This document shows positions 43,762 to 52,843 of a stretch of DNA of 56,047 nucleotides, one piece after another. The number at the start of each line of letters is the position of its first letter. Within the stretch, counting starts at the first letter, position 1. The stretch is from the NCBI GenBank assembly GCA_029560455.1, contig JAKQKW010000093.1, positions 1 to 56,047 on the forward strand, written 5' to 3'. Origin of the DNA: Candidatus Rifleibacteriota bacterium. GTDB lineage: Bacteria; Riflebacteria; Ozemobacteria; Ozemobacterales; Ozemobacteraceae. Below the pieces are notes generated by a model. It saw nothing but the letters and a program-made list of their open reading frames with translations, was not told the origin of the DNA and made no database searches. The translations under genes and the position numbers were made by a program.

Positions 43762-45273
43762 ATGAAATTATTACTGATTGACCCCCCGTTTAAAAGCTTT
43801 GCAGGCATTTTCAGCCTTTATTTTCCCCTCGGGCTGGCATATCTGGCTGGTGCCGCCAAAAAAGCCGGTTACGAATGCAGCATTCTCGACATGGATGCCG
43901 CCGAACCCAAAGAAGGTTCGCTCAATTTCTCGCGGGAGTATGAGAGCTACAACAGCTATATAACTGCCCTGAATGACCCGCAGCACCCGACCTGGAAGCT
44001 GATGCGCGAGCTGGTTGTCAAACAGAATCCTGATTTTATCGGAATTTCTGCATTGACGACCAAATTCGGTTCGGTAATTCAGACCGCCAGATTCTGCCGT
44101 GAGGTGCTGCCGGGGGTTCCGATAATTGTCGGCGGCGCACATGCTTCGACCATGCCCGCTCTTACCGCAAGCATTCCGGAAGTTGATTATGTTCTGCGCG
44201 GTGAAAGCGATGAGTCGCTCCCGGAACTGCTGAATGCAATACGAAATCATGGGGATCTCAGCAAGGTTGGCAGCCTAACCTGGAAAAAGAACGGCCAGAT
44301 GGTTCATAATCCTGACCGACCGTTCACCCAGAACCTCGACAGCCTGGCTCTGCCAGACCGCAGCGCCCTTCTCAACCCCGAACATTATTCATCAGAAGAT
44401 ATGGGTGTCATTCTGACTTCACGTGGTTGTCCTTTCAGATGCAGCTACTGCTTTCACATGTGGGAACGCCGGGTGCGTTTCAGGTCGGTAGAATCAGTGA
44501 TTTCAGAAATCATGGAAGTTCACAAAGCCTACGGCACCACACAGTTTTCACTGAAAGACGACTCGTTCACGGTCAGGCGCAAACACGTTCTCGACCTTTG
44601 TGAAGCGTTCAAAAAGCTGCCTTTCAAGATAACCTTCAACTGCACAACCCGCGTCGACATTCTTGACGACGAACTGGTCGCGGCAATGAAAGCTGCCGGC
44701 CTGGCGCAGTTGAGCGTCGGCATCGAATCAGGCTCTGCCGCAATTCTTAAAGAGACAGACAAAGATATTACGCACGCCCAGATCCTCAAGGCTGCAGAAA
44801 TACTCAACCGACATGGGGTTTTCTGGACCGGCTACTTCATGATCGGGTTGCCAACCGAAACCGAAGAAGACATTCTTAAAACTGTCAAATTTCTGCGGCG
44901 GGCCAGACCATACTATGGTGGCCTTGGCGTCTACAGCCCGTTTCCAAAAACCAAGCTTTTCGATCAGGGGGTCGAAATGGGCCTTCTCGACCCAAACCCA
45001 CCACTCGAACATTTTCTTAAAACGAACCCAAAAGATCTCTTCTTCAAAGATCCGGCAAGACGCGTGCTTCATATCGAACACAGCCGCTTTCAGGAACTCT
45101 CTGAATTCGCATCAAAAGAATTTCATAAGCACAATTCAAATCTGTTCAACCTGGTCAGACGTGGTTTTGCGCGACGCAAGGCCTATATGTATGACCCCTC
45201 GCTGCTCAGAAGAGACCTTGGCAGGGCTGTGGATTTCCTTGGCATCAAGCGATTCTTCGGCGGAGAGCACTGA
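43762..45273 (+). CDS. B12-binding radical SAM enzyme in glycan operon
   Basis: A 503-residue protein from ATG 43762 (GGTGA upstream), four bases after the dehydrogenase stop. B12 domain (LLLIDPPFKSF, IVGGAHASTMP), radical SAM motif SRGCPFRCSYC, then FSLKDDSFTVRR and IGLPTETEED. It differs from the tandem pair at 37094-39774, being longer and with an extra segment after the cluster motif. Family members carry out C-methylation, epimerisation or other difficult changes. In this setting a modification of a sugar or lipid-linked intermediate is plausible but not shown. An earlier in-frame start at 43744 would overlap the wecC stop and is less likely. Confidence 0.88.
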   Translation: MKLLLIDPPFKSFAGIFSLYFPLGLAYLAGAAKKAGYECSILDMDAAEPKEGSLNFSREYESYNSYITALNDPQHPTWKLMRELVVKQNPDFIGISALTTKFGSVIQTARFCREVLPGVPIIVGGAHASTMPALTASIPEVDYVLRGESDESLPELLNAIRNHGDLSKVGSLTWKKNGQMVHNPDRPFTQNLDSLALPDRSALLNPEHYSSEDMGVILTSRGCPFRCSYCFHMWERRVRFRSVESVISEIMEVHKAYGTTQFSLKDDSFTVRRKHVLDLCEAFKKLPFKITFNCTTRVDILDDELVAAMKAAGLAQLSVGIESGSAAILKETDKDITHAQILKAAEILNRHGVFWTGYFMIGLPTETEEDILKTVKFLRRARPYYGGLGVYSPFPKTKLFDQGVEMGLLDPNPPLEHFLKTNPKDLFFKDPARRVLHIEHSRFQELSEFASKEFHKHNSNLFNLVRRGFARRKAYMYDPSLLRRDLGRAVDFLGIKRFFGGEH

Positions 45274-45276
45274 AAA

Positions 45277-47205
45277 ATGTGCGGAATTGCCGGATTCAGC
45301 GGAGATTTTTCCAGATCGTTACCCGGGCAGATGGTTGAAGCAATCAGCCATCGCGGGCCCGACGACCACGGAATCTGGATTGCAGACGACGGTCGAACTG
45401 CGCTTGGGCACGCCCGGCTGTCGATAATCGACCTGAGTCCCGATGCCCACCAGCCGATGACTAATGAAGACGGCAGTCTATGGCTGGTATTCAATGGTGA
45501 AATCTACAATTTCTCTGAACTGCGCGAGCTGCTGCTCCAGCGTGGACACAAGCTTGCCAGTCGCTCAGACTCTGAAGTCCTGCTGCACCTGTATGAAGAC
45601 GAAGGTGAAAAAATGCTGGCGCGGCTTAACGGCATCTTCGCCTTCGCCATTTACGACTGCAAAGCGCGAAAACTCTTCATAGCCCGCGACCACCTGGGCG
45701 TCAAACCTCTTTACTACGCTGAAACCAGTGCCGGCCTTGCGTTCTGTTCTGAACTGAAAGGGCTCCTGAGCTGCCCAGGGCTCGACCGCAGCATAGATAT
45801 GCGGGCAGTCAATGCCCACCTTGCCTATATATGGAACCCGGCGCCGATGACCATGTTCCGGGGCGTCAGAAAGCTTCTTCCCGGCAGTGCCTGCATCATT
45901 GAAAACGGAAAAATCAGCAGACAGTGGCAATGGTACACCCTGCCTTACGACGGAACAAGGCTCGACCTGAGTTTTGCAGAATGTGCAAGAACCCTGACGG
46001 ATCATCTAGAAACGGCAGTCAGACGCCAGCTGATCGCCGATGTTCCGGTGGGTGCTTTCCTTTCAGGTGGGCTCGATTCGAGCGCCATTGTCGCGATGAT
46101 GCGCCGACTGATGCCTGAATCGCCAATTCGCTGTTACAGTATCGGCTTCAACGACGACGGTGAGGTCGAGGGCTGCCCGGCTGATCTCCCCTATGCCCGA
46201 AAAGTGGCAGAGCATCTGAAAGTCGATCTGACAGCCATCAGAGTTTCACCCGAGCAGCTGATTCAGAGAGTCAGCGAGCTCATCTGGTATCTGGATGAGC
46301 CTCAGGCAGACCCGGCACCGGTTAATGCAATGTTCATTGCCGAACAGGCCCGCAGAGACGGTATCAAAGTACTGCTCTCAGGCGCGGGTGGCGATGATAT
46401 CTTTACCGGCTATCGACGGCACCTGGCGATGAAAACCGAATCGCTCTGGGGCTGGCTGCCGAGGCCAATACGAAGCCTGGCCGGACGCATTGCCTCTTCA
46501 AATGCGGATGTGAGAAATCCCTGGGCCAGACGCATGGTCAAGGTTCTGCAAAATGCCCATCTCAGTGACAAAGAACGGCTTCTGGCCTACTATCAATGGT
46601 CATCTGAAGATCTGAGAAAGAGTCTTTTCTCCGAAGCACACCGCGAAGAGGCTTTTTCAACAGCATGCACAAAGCCTCTGATCGACGCCATGGCTGAAAT
46701 CGCAGATGAGAAAGACCCGATAAATCAGATGCTGTTCCTCGACAGCCGCTTTTTCCTGCCAGACCACAATCTCAACTATACCGACAAAACCTGCATGCGT
46801 TACGGCGTCGAGGCCAGGGTGCCGTTGCTCGACCCTGATCTGGTTGCTTTTGCCAGCAAAATCCCGACTGGTTTCAAACAGACCTTCACAAACGGCAAAG
46901 CCATTTTTAAAAAAGCCATGGAACCGTTTCTGCCACATCAGGTCATTTACCGGCCAAAAACTGCTTTCGGAGCGCCGCTGCGCCAATGGGTGCGAAACGA
47001 CCTGCGCGGCATCATCAGCGAACTGCTTTCGCCCGAAGTATTGCGCCAGCGCGGGATCTTTTCACCAGAAGCGGTCAGCAGACTCATGACCGATGACCAG
47101 GAAGGGCGCATCGATGGCAGTTATACGATTTTTTCACTTCTCTGCATCGAAATATGGTGTCGACTCTTTATCGATCGAACCAGTTACCAGAACATCAAGA
47201 TCTAA
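45277..47205 (+). CDS. asnB: Asparagine-synthase-like glutamine amidotransferase
   Basis: A 642-residue class II amidotransferase. The N-terminal glutaminase begins MCGIAGFSG with catalytic Cys2; the synthase domain has the ATP pyrophosphatase loop FLSGGLDSS. Length and layout match AsnB. In glycan clusters, homologues such as WbpS and WbpG use glutamine-derived nitrogen to amidate uronic acids or to work on amino-sugars. Here it sits three bases after the radical SAM gene and two genes after a uronate-making dehydrogenase, so amidation of the uronate carboxyl is a reasonable inference. Free asparagine synthesis remains the alternative. Confidence 0.9.
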   Translation: MCGIAGFSGDFSRSLPGQMVEAISHRGPDDHGIWIADDGRTALGHARLSIIDLSPDAHQPMTNEDGSLWLVFNGEIYNFSELRELLLQRGHKLASRSDSEVLLHLYEDEGEKMLARLNGIFAFAIYDCKARKLFIARDHLGVKPLYYAETSAGLAFCSELKGLLSCPGLDRSIDMRAVNAHLAYIWNPAPMTMFRGVRKLLPGSACIIENGKISRQWQWYTLPYDGTRLDLSFAECARTLTDHLETAVRRQLIADVPVGAFLSGGLDSSAIVAMMRRLMPESPIRCYSIGFNDDGEVEGCPADLPYARKVAEHLKVDLTAIRVSPEQLIQRVSELIWYLDEPQADPAPVNAMFIAEQARRDGIKVLLSGAGGDDIFTGYRRHLAMKTESLWGWLPRPIRSLAGRIASSNADVRNPWARRMVKVLQNAHLSDKERLLAYYQWSSEDLRKSLFSEAHREEAFSTACTKPLIDAMAEIADEKDPINQMLFLDSRFFLPDHNLNYTDKTCMRYGVEARVPLLDPDLVAFASKIPTGFKQTFTNGKAIFKKAMEPFLPHQVIYRPKTAFGAPLRQWVRNDLRGIISELLSPEVLRQRGIFSPEAVSRLMTDDQEGRIDGSYTIFSLLCIEIWCRLFIDRTSYQNIKI

Positions 47206-47223
47206 GCCAGGAGCCGCAAGCAC

Positions 47224-49362
47224 ATGAAACAGATTCTGCAAAGCCTTAAAACCGGTCAGATTGAACTTGCCGAACTGCCGGTACCAAAAGTCAAAGCCGG
47301 TTCACTGCTGATCAAAACCAGTCGCACCCTGATTTCGCTCGGAACCGAGCGCATGCTGCTGAATTTCGGCAAGGCCGGCTGGGTCGATAAAGCCCGCCAG
47401 CAGCCCGACAAGGTTAAACAGGTTTTGCAGAAAATGAAAACCGACGGTCTGATGCCGACGGTCAATGCCGTGTTCAATAAACTCGATCAGCCTCTTGCCC
47501 TTGGCTACTCAAACGCCGGTATTGTTCTCGAAGTCGGAGCCGGGGTATCCGGCTTTAAAAAAGGCGACCGGGTGGTATCCAATGGCAACCATGCTGAAGT
47601 CGTCTGTGTTCCGGCCAATCTCTGTGCCAGAATACCTGAAGAAGTCGATGACACCAGCGCCAGTTTCACCGTGGTTTCTGCAATTGCCCTTGAAGGCGTG
47701 CGCCTGATCAACCCGACGCTGGGCGAAAGCGTCGCGGTCATTGGCCTCGGCCTGATCGGTCTTCTGACCTGCCAGATACTGCAGGCAAATGGCTGCCGGG
47801 TCATAGGTTTCGATTTCGATCGCAGCAAGGTCGATCTCGCCCGCGAATATGGCGTCTCGGCTTACGATATCTCGCGTGGCAACAGCCCGGTCGATCTGGC
47901 AATGAATTTTTCGCGTGGTTATGGCGTCGATGCGGTTATCATCACCGCAGCAACTTCAAGCAATGACCCGGTGCAGCAGGCACCGCAGATGTGCCGCAAG
48001 CGTGGCAGAGTCGTTCTTGTCGGTGTCTGCGGGCTCAATATTTCGCGCGATGATTTTTACAAGAAAGAAATTTCCTTCCAGGTTTCCTGTTCTTATGGTC
48101 CCGGGCGTTATGCCAGCGAATATGAAGAAAAGGGCCTCGATTACCCCATAGGTTTTGTAAGATGGACAGAGCAGCGAAATTTTGTTGCAGTGCTCGATCT
48201 CATGGCAACCGGCAAGCTTCGCACCGCTGAACTGGTAAGTCGGGAAATTCCTTTTAACGAAGCTGAAGCAGCTTATGAGATGGTTTCAGAAGCCAAAGAC
48301 ATTCTCGGACTGGTTCTGAAATACGACGGTAAGGTCGACCTGGAACAGAAATCTGTATTTCTGCAGGAAATCGCACAGCATCCGCCAACCGCATGCAACA
48401 AGGCAGTCATAGGCTTTATTGGAGCCGGCAACTACGCCGGCGGCATGCTGATACCATCGTTCGCAAAAGCTGGTGCGGTATTAAAGACGATTGCCAGTGC
48501 CGGCGGCGTTTCAGGCAGCCACATTGGCAGTAAACACGGGTTTTCAATCAGTACTACCGACACTGGCCGCATTTTCAACGACCCTGAAATAAATACGGTC
48601 GTGATCGCCACGAGACATGGTTCGCACGCGCGCTTCGTCATTGAAGCACTCAACAGCGGCAAGCACGTTTTCGTTGAAAAGCCACTATGTTTGAGCTTTG
48701 CCGAGCTCGAAGAGATTAAAGCCGCCTGGAAAAAAGCAGCCGAAAAAAAGCATCTGCATCTGATGGTCGGCTTCAACCGCAGATTTTCACCTCTTACCGC
48801 AGCGGCCGCTGAAAGTCTGAAAGGCGGTAACGCGCCATGCAGCATAATTATCACTGCCAACGCAGGTCAGATACCGGTCGAGCACTGGACACACGACCTG
48901 GCAACCGGGGGCGGCAGAATAATTGGCGAAGGCTGCCATTTTATCGATCTGATAAGACACCTGACCGGTCACCCGATTGTTTCGCTGCAGGCAGCGGCCA
49001 TGACCAACCCGATGTCGCAGGATAAAATGCCCGATACCATGACCATAACCATGGGCATGCGTGACGGCTCAATCGGCACTGTTCACTACTTTGCCAACGG
49101 CAGCAAAGACTTTCCGAAAGAAAGGGTCGAAGTTTTCTCGGCCGGGCGTATTCTTCAGATCGATAATTTTAAAAGTCTGCACTATTTCGGCTGGCCGGGA
49201 GCAAAAAACCAGTCTTTATGGGCTCAGGACAAAGGCCAGGAAGCATGCGCCGCCGCTTTTATCAGAGCGGTTGAAAAAGGCCAGGCATGCCCCATCAGCA
49301 TCGATGAGCTCGTTGAAGTTGCAGGCATGACTTTACAGGCGGGCGGGATTACACTAGACTGA
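47224..49362 (+). CDS. Two-domain oxidoreductase (MDR plus Gfo/Idh/MocA)
   Basis: A 712-residue fusion. Residues 1-370 form a medium-chain dehydrogenase (GYSNAGIVLEVGAGV, GDRVVSNGNHAEV, nucleotide fold VAVIGLGLIGLL). Residues 385-712 form a Gfo/Idh/MocA dehydrogenase (IGFIGAGNYAGGM, VIATRHGSHA, VEKPLCLS). This pairing is known as the bi-domain-containing oxidoreductase of polysaccharide clusters and often lies beside heparinase-like genes, as here. It probably oxidises or epimerises a sugar or a sugar within the glycan, using NAD(P). The MDR half lacks the usual run of structural zinc cysteines. It starts 18 bases after asnB with AGGAGC upstream. Confidence 0.9.
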   Translation: MKQILQSLKTGQIELAELPVPKVKAGSLLIKTSRTLISLGTERMLLNFGKAGWVDKARQQPDKVKQVLQKMKTDGLMPTVNAVFNKLDQPLALGYSNAGIVLEVGAGVSGFKKGDRVVSNGNHAEVVCVPANLCARIPEEVDDTSASFTVVSAIALEGVRLINPTLGESVAVIGLGLIGLLTCQILQANGCRVIGFDFDRSKVDLAREYGVSAYDISRGNSPVDLAMNFSRGYGVDAVIITAATSSNDPVQQAPQMCRKRGRVVLVGVCGLNISRDDFYKKEISFQVSCSYGPGRYASEYEEKGLDYPIGFVRWTEQRNFVAVLDLMATGKLRTAELVSREIPFNEAEAAYEMVSEAKDILGLVLKYDGKVDLEQKSVFLQEIAQHPPTACNKAVIGFIGAGNYAGGMLIPSFAKAGAVLKTIASAGGVSGSHIGSKHGFSISTTDTGRIFNDPEINTVVIATRHGSHARFVIEALNSGKHVFVEKPLCLSFAELEEIKAAWKKAAEKKHLHLMVGFNRRFSPLTAAAAESLKGGNAPCSIIITANAGQIPVEHWTHDLATGGGRIIGEGCHFIDLIRHLTGHPIVSLQAAAMTNPMSQDKMPDTMTITMGMRDGSIGTVHYFANGSKDFPKERVEVFSAGRILQIDNFKSLHYFGWPGAKNQSLWAQDKGQEACAAAFIRAVEKGQACPISIDELVEVAGMTLQAGGITLD

Positions 49363-49389
49363 AAATGAAAGGCTTATGAAACTTAAAAA

Positions 49390-51033
49390 ATGACTTTCAG
49401 CAGAGTTTTTCACACAATCCGCCATCTGTTGCCAGTTCAGATATATGGTCGGCCACTTTTTGCGCTGCGCCGTATGTTTTCTTCGTCCGGCAACCCGGGC
49501 CGTCTTTCGCAGCTTGCCGCCGAACTCAAAACCCGGCTGCTTCTGCAACCGCCAGAAAAACTCGAACTCAAGTTTCTCAACCGATCACATCAGTTTAAAA
49601 CTTCAGAAATGCAGTGGCAGACGGGGCATTTCAGTGATCGCCCTGAAAAACTCTGGATTTATAATCTCAATTACTTTGCCTGGCTGCACGATGGCCAGAC
49701 CGAAACCCATTCGCCTCAGAATCTTTTTCTGATCCTCGACTGGATTGAAAAAAACAATTCGCCAAGAGCTGAAACCTGGGAACCATACCCGCTTTCACGG
49801 CGGGTTACCGAATGGGTCAGATGGTGCCGTGAGCACCCCGCGCTCGACGAAGATGCTGAAGACTGTATTGTCAGTTCGATTACCCTTCAGTGTCAGCGAC
49901 TCAGAAACGATCTTGAATACCATATTCAGGCCAACCACCTTCTCGAAAACCTCAAGGCCCTTTTCGTCGCCACTGTTTTTCTGGCGGAGTATGAAGAGGG
50001 GGTTACCCCGGAAAGCGAGTCGTTGATCGAGTTCTGCATCGACGAACTGGTTGAACAGATACGCCTGCAGATTATGCAGGACGGCGGGCACTTTGAGCGC
50101 AGCCCGATGTATCACGTCGAAATGCTGCATGCTGTCGAATCTGTAAGGGCCGCTAACCGCAAATTGCTTGAACTTGACGGTATCAGTCAGAATCTAAGCC
50201 GCAAGATTGCCAGAATGGCGATGCTCTGCGGCGACAGAATTCCGCTGATGCGCGACTGGCTTGCGGTTATGACTCACCCTGACGGAAAAATAGCGCAATT
50301 CAACGACTCGGCCCTCAAGACCGGCATCAGTCGAGACTGGAAAACCATGAATTATCTTCTCGAACATTCAGGTTTTTTTGTGCGCCACACACCTGAATGC
50401 TATTTCGTGCTCAGCTGCGGCGATCCTTCGCCGACTTTTCAGCCCGGGCACAGCCATTGCGACATTCTTTCGTATGAACTGTCTCTAAATGGCGAACGTT
50501 GCATCGTTGATACCGGCTGTGGTTCATATCAGAATGCCGAGATCCGCTACGAATGCCGACGAACAGAAGCCCATAATCTTCCAATGATCGAGCATGCAGA
50601 GCAGTCAGACATCTGGGGCACTTTCAGAATAGGCAGAAGAGCGAGAGTCACTCATCGCAGCTATGACTCAGAGCATGGCATGCTCGTAGTTGAATTTATC
50701 GATCAATATGGCCAGCACTACCGCCGCGAGGTAATTTTCTTGCATCAACAGATCAAGATTCGCGACCGTCTGACGCAGCGACGGGTAACCGGAACTTTCA
50801 TCTCACTTTTGCACCTTGCGCCGGGCGCGCTGGTTATCCCGGAGAACCGCCCGTCAACGACCAGTTTCAGTATTGGCAACAACGTATTGAGCGTCACCAC
50901 AGAAGCTAATTTGCGCACGGCGCCATATATATGGTATCCAGCCTTTGGCAAACCGGTAAATTCTGAAAAATTAATTCTGAGTAATCCACAGGCCGAGGCT
51001 ATTGATTATGTCATCTCCTGGCAGACCACTTAA
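49390..51033 (+). CDS. Heparinase II/III-family protein
   Basis: A 547-residue protein without a signal peptide. The N-terminal half is an alpha/alpha toroid (LWIYNLNYFAWLHDGQTE, ANHLLENLKALFVATVFL). The C-terminal beta-sandwich holds PGHSHCDILSYELSLNGER and VDTGCGSYQN, the conserved heparinase II/III C-terminal block with catalytic-type histidines. Known members cleave uronate-containing polysaccharides by elimination. In biosynthetic clusters the absence of a signal peptide suggests a cytoplasmic or membrane-face role, possibly processing or epimerising the glycan. It overlaps the next gene by 26 bases. Confidence 0.88.
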   Translation: MTFSRVFHTIRHLLPVQIYGRPLFALRRMFSSSGNPGRLSQLAAELKTRLLLQPPEKLELKFLNRSHQFKTSEMQWQTGHFSDRPEKLWIYNLNYFAWLHDGQTETHSPQNLFLILDWIEKNNSPRAETWEPYPLSRRVTEWVRWCREHPALDEDAEDCIVSSITLQCQRLRNDLEYHIQANHLLENLKALFVATVFLAEYEEGVTPESESLIEFCIDELVEQIRLQIMQDGGHFERSPMYHVEMLHAVESVRAANRKLLELDGISQNLSRKIARMAMLCGDRIPLMRDWLAVMTHPDGKIAQFNDSALKTGISRDWKTMNYLLEHSGFFVRHTPECYFVLSCGDPSPTFQPGHSHCDILSYELSLNGERCIVDTGCGSYQNAEIRYECRRTEAHNLPMIEHAEQSDIWGTFRIGRRARVTHRSYDSEHGMLVVEFIDQYGQHYRREVIFLHQQIKIRDRLTQRRVTGTFISLLHLAPGALVIPENRPSTTSFSIGNNVLSVTTEANLRTAPYIWYPAFGKPVNSEKLILSNPQAEAIDYVISWQTT

Positions 51034-52222
51034 AGTTCTTATCATTACACAGTTCTACTACCCAGATGTCACTGCCTGCGCTTTCAGAATGCAGGAAACA
51101 GCCTCCCTGCTTGCCAAAATGGGCTGCGAAGTGCATGTAATCGCAGGTGAACCCCACAAGGGCCAGATTGGTGGGCAGAGAATCGATGATGGCAGCATAA
51201 AGGTCAGCCGGGTGCCACTGATCAAATATGAAGGCCGGGGCAAATGGAACTACATCGCCCATTACCTGTCGTTCATGTTTGGGGCGATCAAGGCCGCAGG
51301 CAGACACAAAGGGCGTTTCGACATTATCTGGGCTTCAAGCCCGCCGCTTTTTACCGGCATTTCAGGTCTGGTTACCGCCTGGTTTAAAAGAACCCCTCTG
51401 TGCCTCGACATTCGCGACATCTGGCCAGAATCGGCGGTGGTTGCCGGTCAGATCAAAGAGGGCAGTTTTCTCTTCAGGGCGGCAAAGGTAATCGAATACC
51501 TTCTCTACCGGGCTGCAAACCAGATTACCTGCGTCGCCGGGCCCATGGCAGACTATATCAGCCGTGTTTCGGGCGGGCGACGCCCTGAGATTATCTACAA
51601 CGCGATTCCGGGCACAATGGTTGCCGACGGTGCCATGCCGGTAGACCCAGAACCAAAGCCGATGACTGTTCTTTACATTGGAAACATGGGTTACTGCCAG
51701 AACCTCGGCCTGGTGGTCGAAGCTGCGCGTGAGCTGGCGGCGGCAGGAGAGACCAGAATCAGATTTCAGCTGGTCGGCGGTGGCATCGAAAAGCCTCTGA
51801 TAGAAAAGGCTGTCAAAGATGCCGGGTTGAGCAACATAGAAATACTCGGACTGGTTTCGAAAGAGCGGGCCATCGAAATGATCCGCAATGCCCATGCTCT
51901 GATGCTGCATCTCAAAGATGACGGCACCATGGACAAAACCATTCCGTCAAAGGTTTTTGACTATATGGCCGGCGGCAGGCCGATTCTTTATGGCCTTAAG
52001 GGCGAAGCCAGCGATATTCTCGGTTCGATTCGCGGCAATCTTTATTATGACCCGGCTGACCCGTCGCAACTGGCCAATCGTTGCCTCGAACTGCTGAAAA
52101 ATTACCAGGAACTGGCTTCAGCAGCCACAGAAAATCTCAGAGTGGTCAGGCAACGTTTTCTGCGCGAAGTAATGACCAGCAAGCTGCTCAAAATTTTTAA
52201 AAATCTTTCTCAGCCCTCTTGA
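51008..52222 (+). CDS. Glycosyltransferase family 4 (WbuB-like)
   Basis: From ATG 51008 (404 residues; a TTG two codons earlier is possible). The N-terminus KVLIITQFYYPDVTACAFRMQE, then ASSPPLFTG, DIRDIWPESAVVAG, VLYIGNMGYCQNL and the C-terminal donor-binding block TIPSKVFDYMAGGRPI mark a GT-B fold of family 4, closest in motif style to WbuB aminosugar transferases. It probably transfers the sugar made by this operon to a lipid-linked acceptor at the inner membrane. Last gene of the operon; no clear intrinsic terminator follows. Confidence 0.88.
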   Translation: MSSPGRPLKVLIITQFYYPDVTACAFRMQETASLLAKMGCEVHVIAGEPHKGQIGGQRIDDGSIKVSRVPLIKYEGRGKWNYIAHYLSFMFGAIKAAGRHKGRFDIIWASSPPLFTGISGLVTAWFKRTPLCLDIRDIWPESAVVAGQIKEGSFLFRAAKVIEYLLYRAANQITCVAGPMADYISRVSGGRRPEIIYNAIPGTMVADGAMPVDPEPKPMTVLYIGNMGYCQNLGLVVEAARELAAAGETRIRFQLVGGGIEKPLIEKAVKDAGLSNIEILGLVSKERAIEMIRNAHALMLHLKDDGTMDKTIPSKVFDYMAGGRPILYGLKGEASDILGSIRGNLYYDPADPSQLANRCLELLKNYQELASAATENLRVVRQRFLREVMTSKLLKIFKNLSQPS

Positions 52223-52255
52223 TTAGTAGGTTTTGCGGTGCTATCCTCAACCCCA

Positions 52256-52283
52256 TTCCCGACGCAAAATCTGCGGTCGGGAA
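52256..52283 (+). other. Stable hairpin between GT4 and SET genes
   Basis: TTCCCGAC (52256-52263) and GTCGGGAA (52276-52283) form a perfect 8-bp stem with a 12-base loop. No T-run follows on either strand, so it is not a standard terminator. It could be a processing or stabilising structure at the 3' end of the glycan messenger, or part of the SET gene leader. Confidence 0.5.
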
Positions 52284-52354
52284 AATCTGCAGAAAGAGGA
52301 GTATTCGCTGTCGAACGGCTGACCAAAGCTCGAAATCGGGCGAACAATTGTCGT

Positions 52355-52738
52355 ATGTTGCTTGTAAAAACTGTGGTAAAAAATTCAAATATTGAAGGTC
52401 TCGGTCTTTTCGCTGCTGCAGATATGCCGGCTGACACTCAGGTGTGGGCATATCATCAGGATTTTGACAAAGTTCTCACTGAAGACAAGCTTGAAGAAAT
52501 GCCTGAATGGCAGAAGGATTTTTTCCGCAGATATTGCTTTTCCAGCGGCGATCTTCTCTATTACTGCATCGATGATGCGCGCTTCATGAACCATTCTAAA
52601 AAGCCCAATCTTGTTGACAAACCCGAAGGCACCTTTACCGCCCGCCCGATTAAAGCAGGCGAAGAACTGGTATGCGACTATGCCGGCATGGGTCACACCG
52701 AAAAAGACCTGGCATTCAACACCGGCTGGTTCGGCTGA
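52355..52738 (+). CDS. SET-domain protein, putative lysine methyltransferase
   Basis: From ATG 52355 the product is 127 residues, essentially one small SET domain: IEGLGLFAAADMPADT (N-terminal block), RFMNHSKKPNL (the NH.S.PN core that binds S-adenosylmethionine) and AGEELVCDYAGM (the C-terminal tyrosine block). Pre- and post-SET cysteines are lacking. The frame opens upstream to 52238, but that stretch includes a hairpin and has no SET-like sequence. No good ribosome site precedes ATG 52355, so the start is uncertain. Bacterial SET proteins of this size are stand-alone methyltransferases with mostly unknown targets. Confidence 0.8.
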   Translation: MLLVKTVVKNSNIEGLGLFAAADMPADTQVWAYHQDFDKVLTEDKLEEMPEWQKDFFRRYCFSSGDLLYYCIDDARFMNHSKKPNLVDKPEGTFTARPIKAGEELVCDYAGMGHTEKDLAFNTGWFG

Positions 52739-52798
52739 GTCAGCTTCGCGGTTGCCAGCCATTATGGCCTCGGCTGAGCTGCCCGCGAGACAAAAATA

Positions 52799-52831
52799 AA
52801 CCGGCCTGCAGAACTAATCTGCAGGCCGGTT
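52799..52831. terminator. Bidirectional intrinsic terminator
   Basis: AACCGGCCTGCAG and CTGCAGGCCGGTT form a perfect 13-bp stem with a seven-base loop between convergent genes. TTGTTTTTC follows on plus and TTATTTTTG on minus, so it should stop both the SET gene and the TolC-fusion gene. Confidence 0.9.
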
Positions 52832-52843
52832 GTTTTTCAACAG

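Noticed and set aside
52238..52354. Longer start for the SET-domain gene
   Set aside because: The extra 39 codons cover a strong hairpin and encode a basic low-complexity stretch unlike SET proteins.
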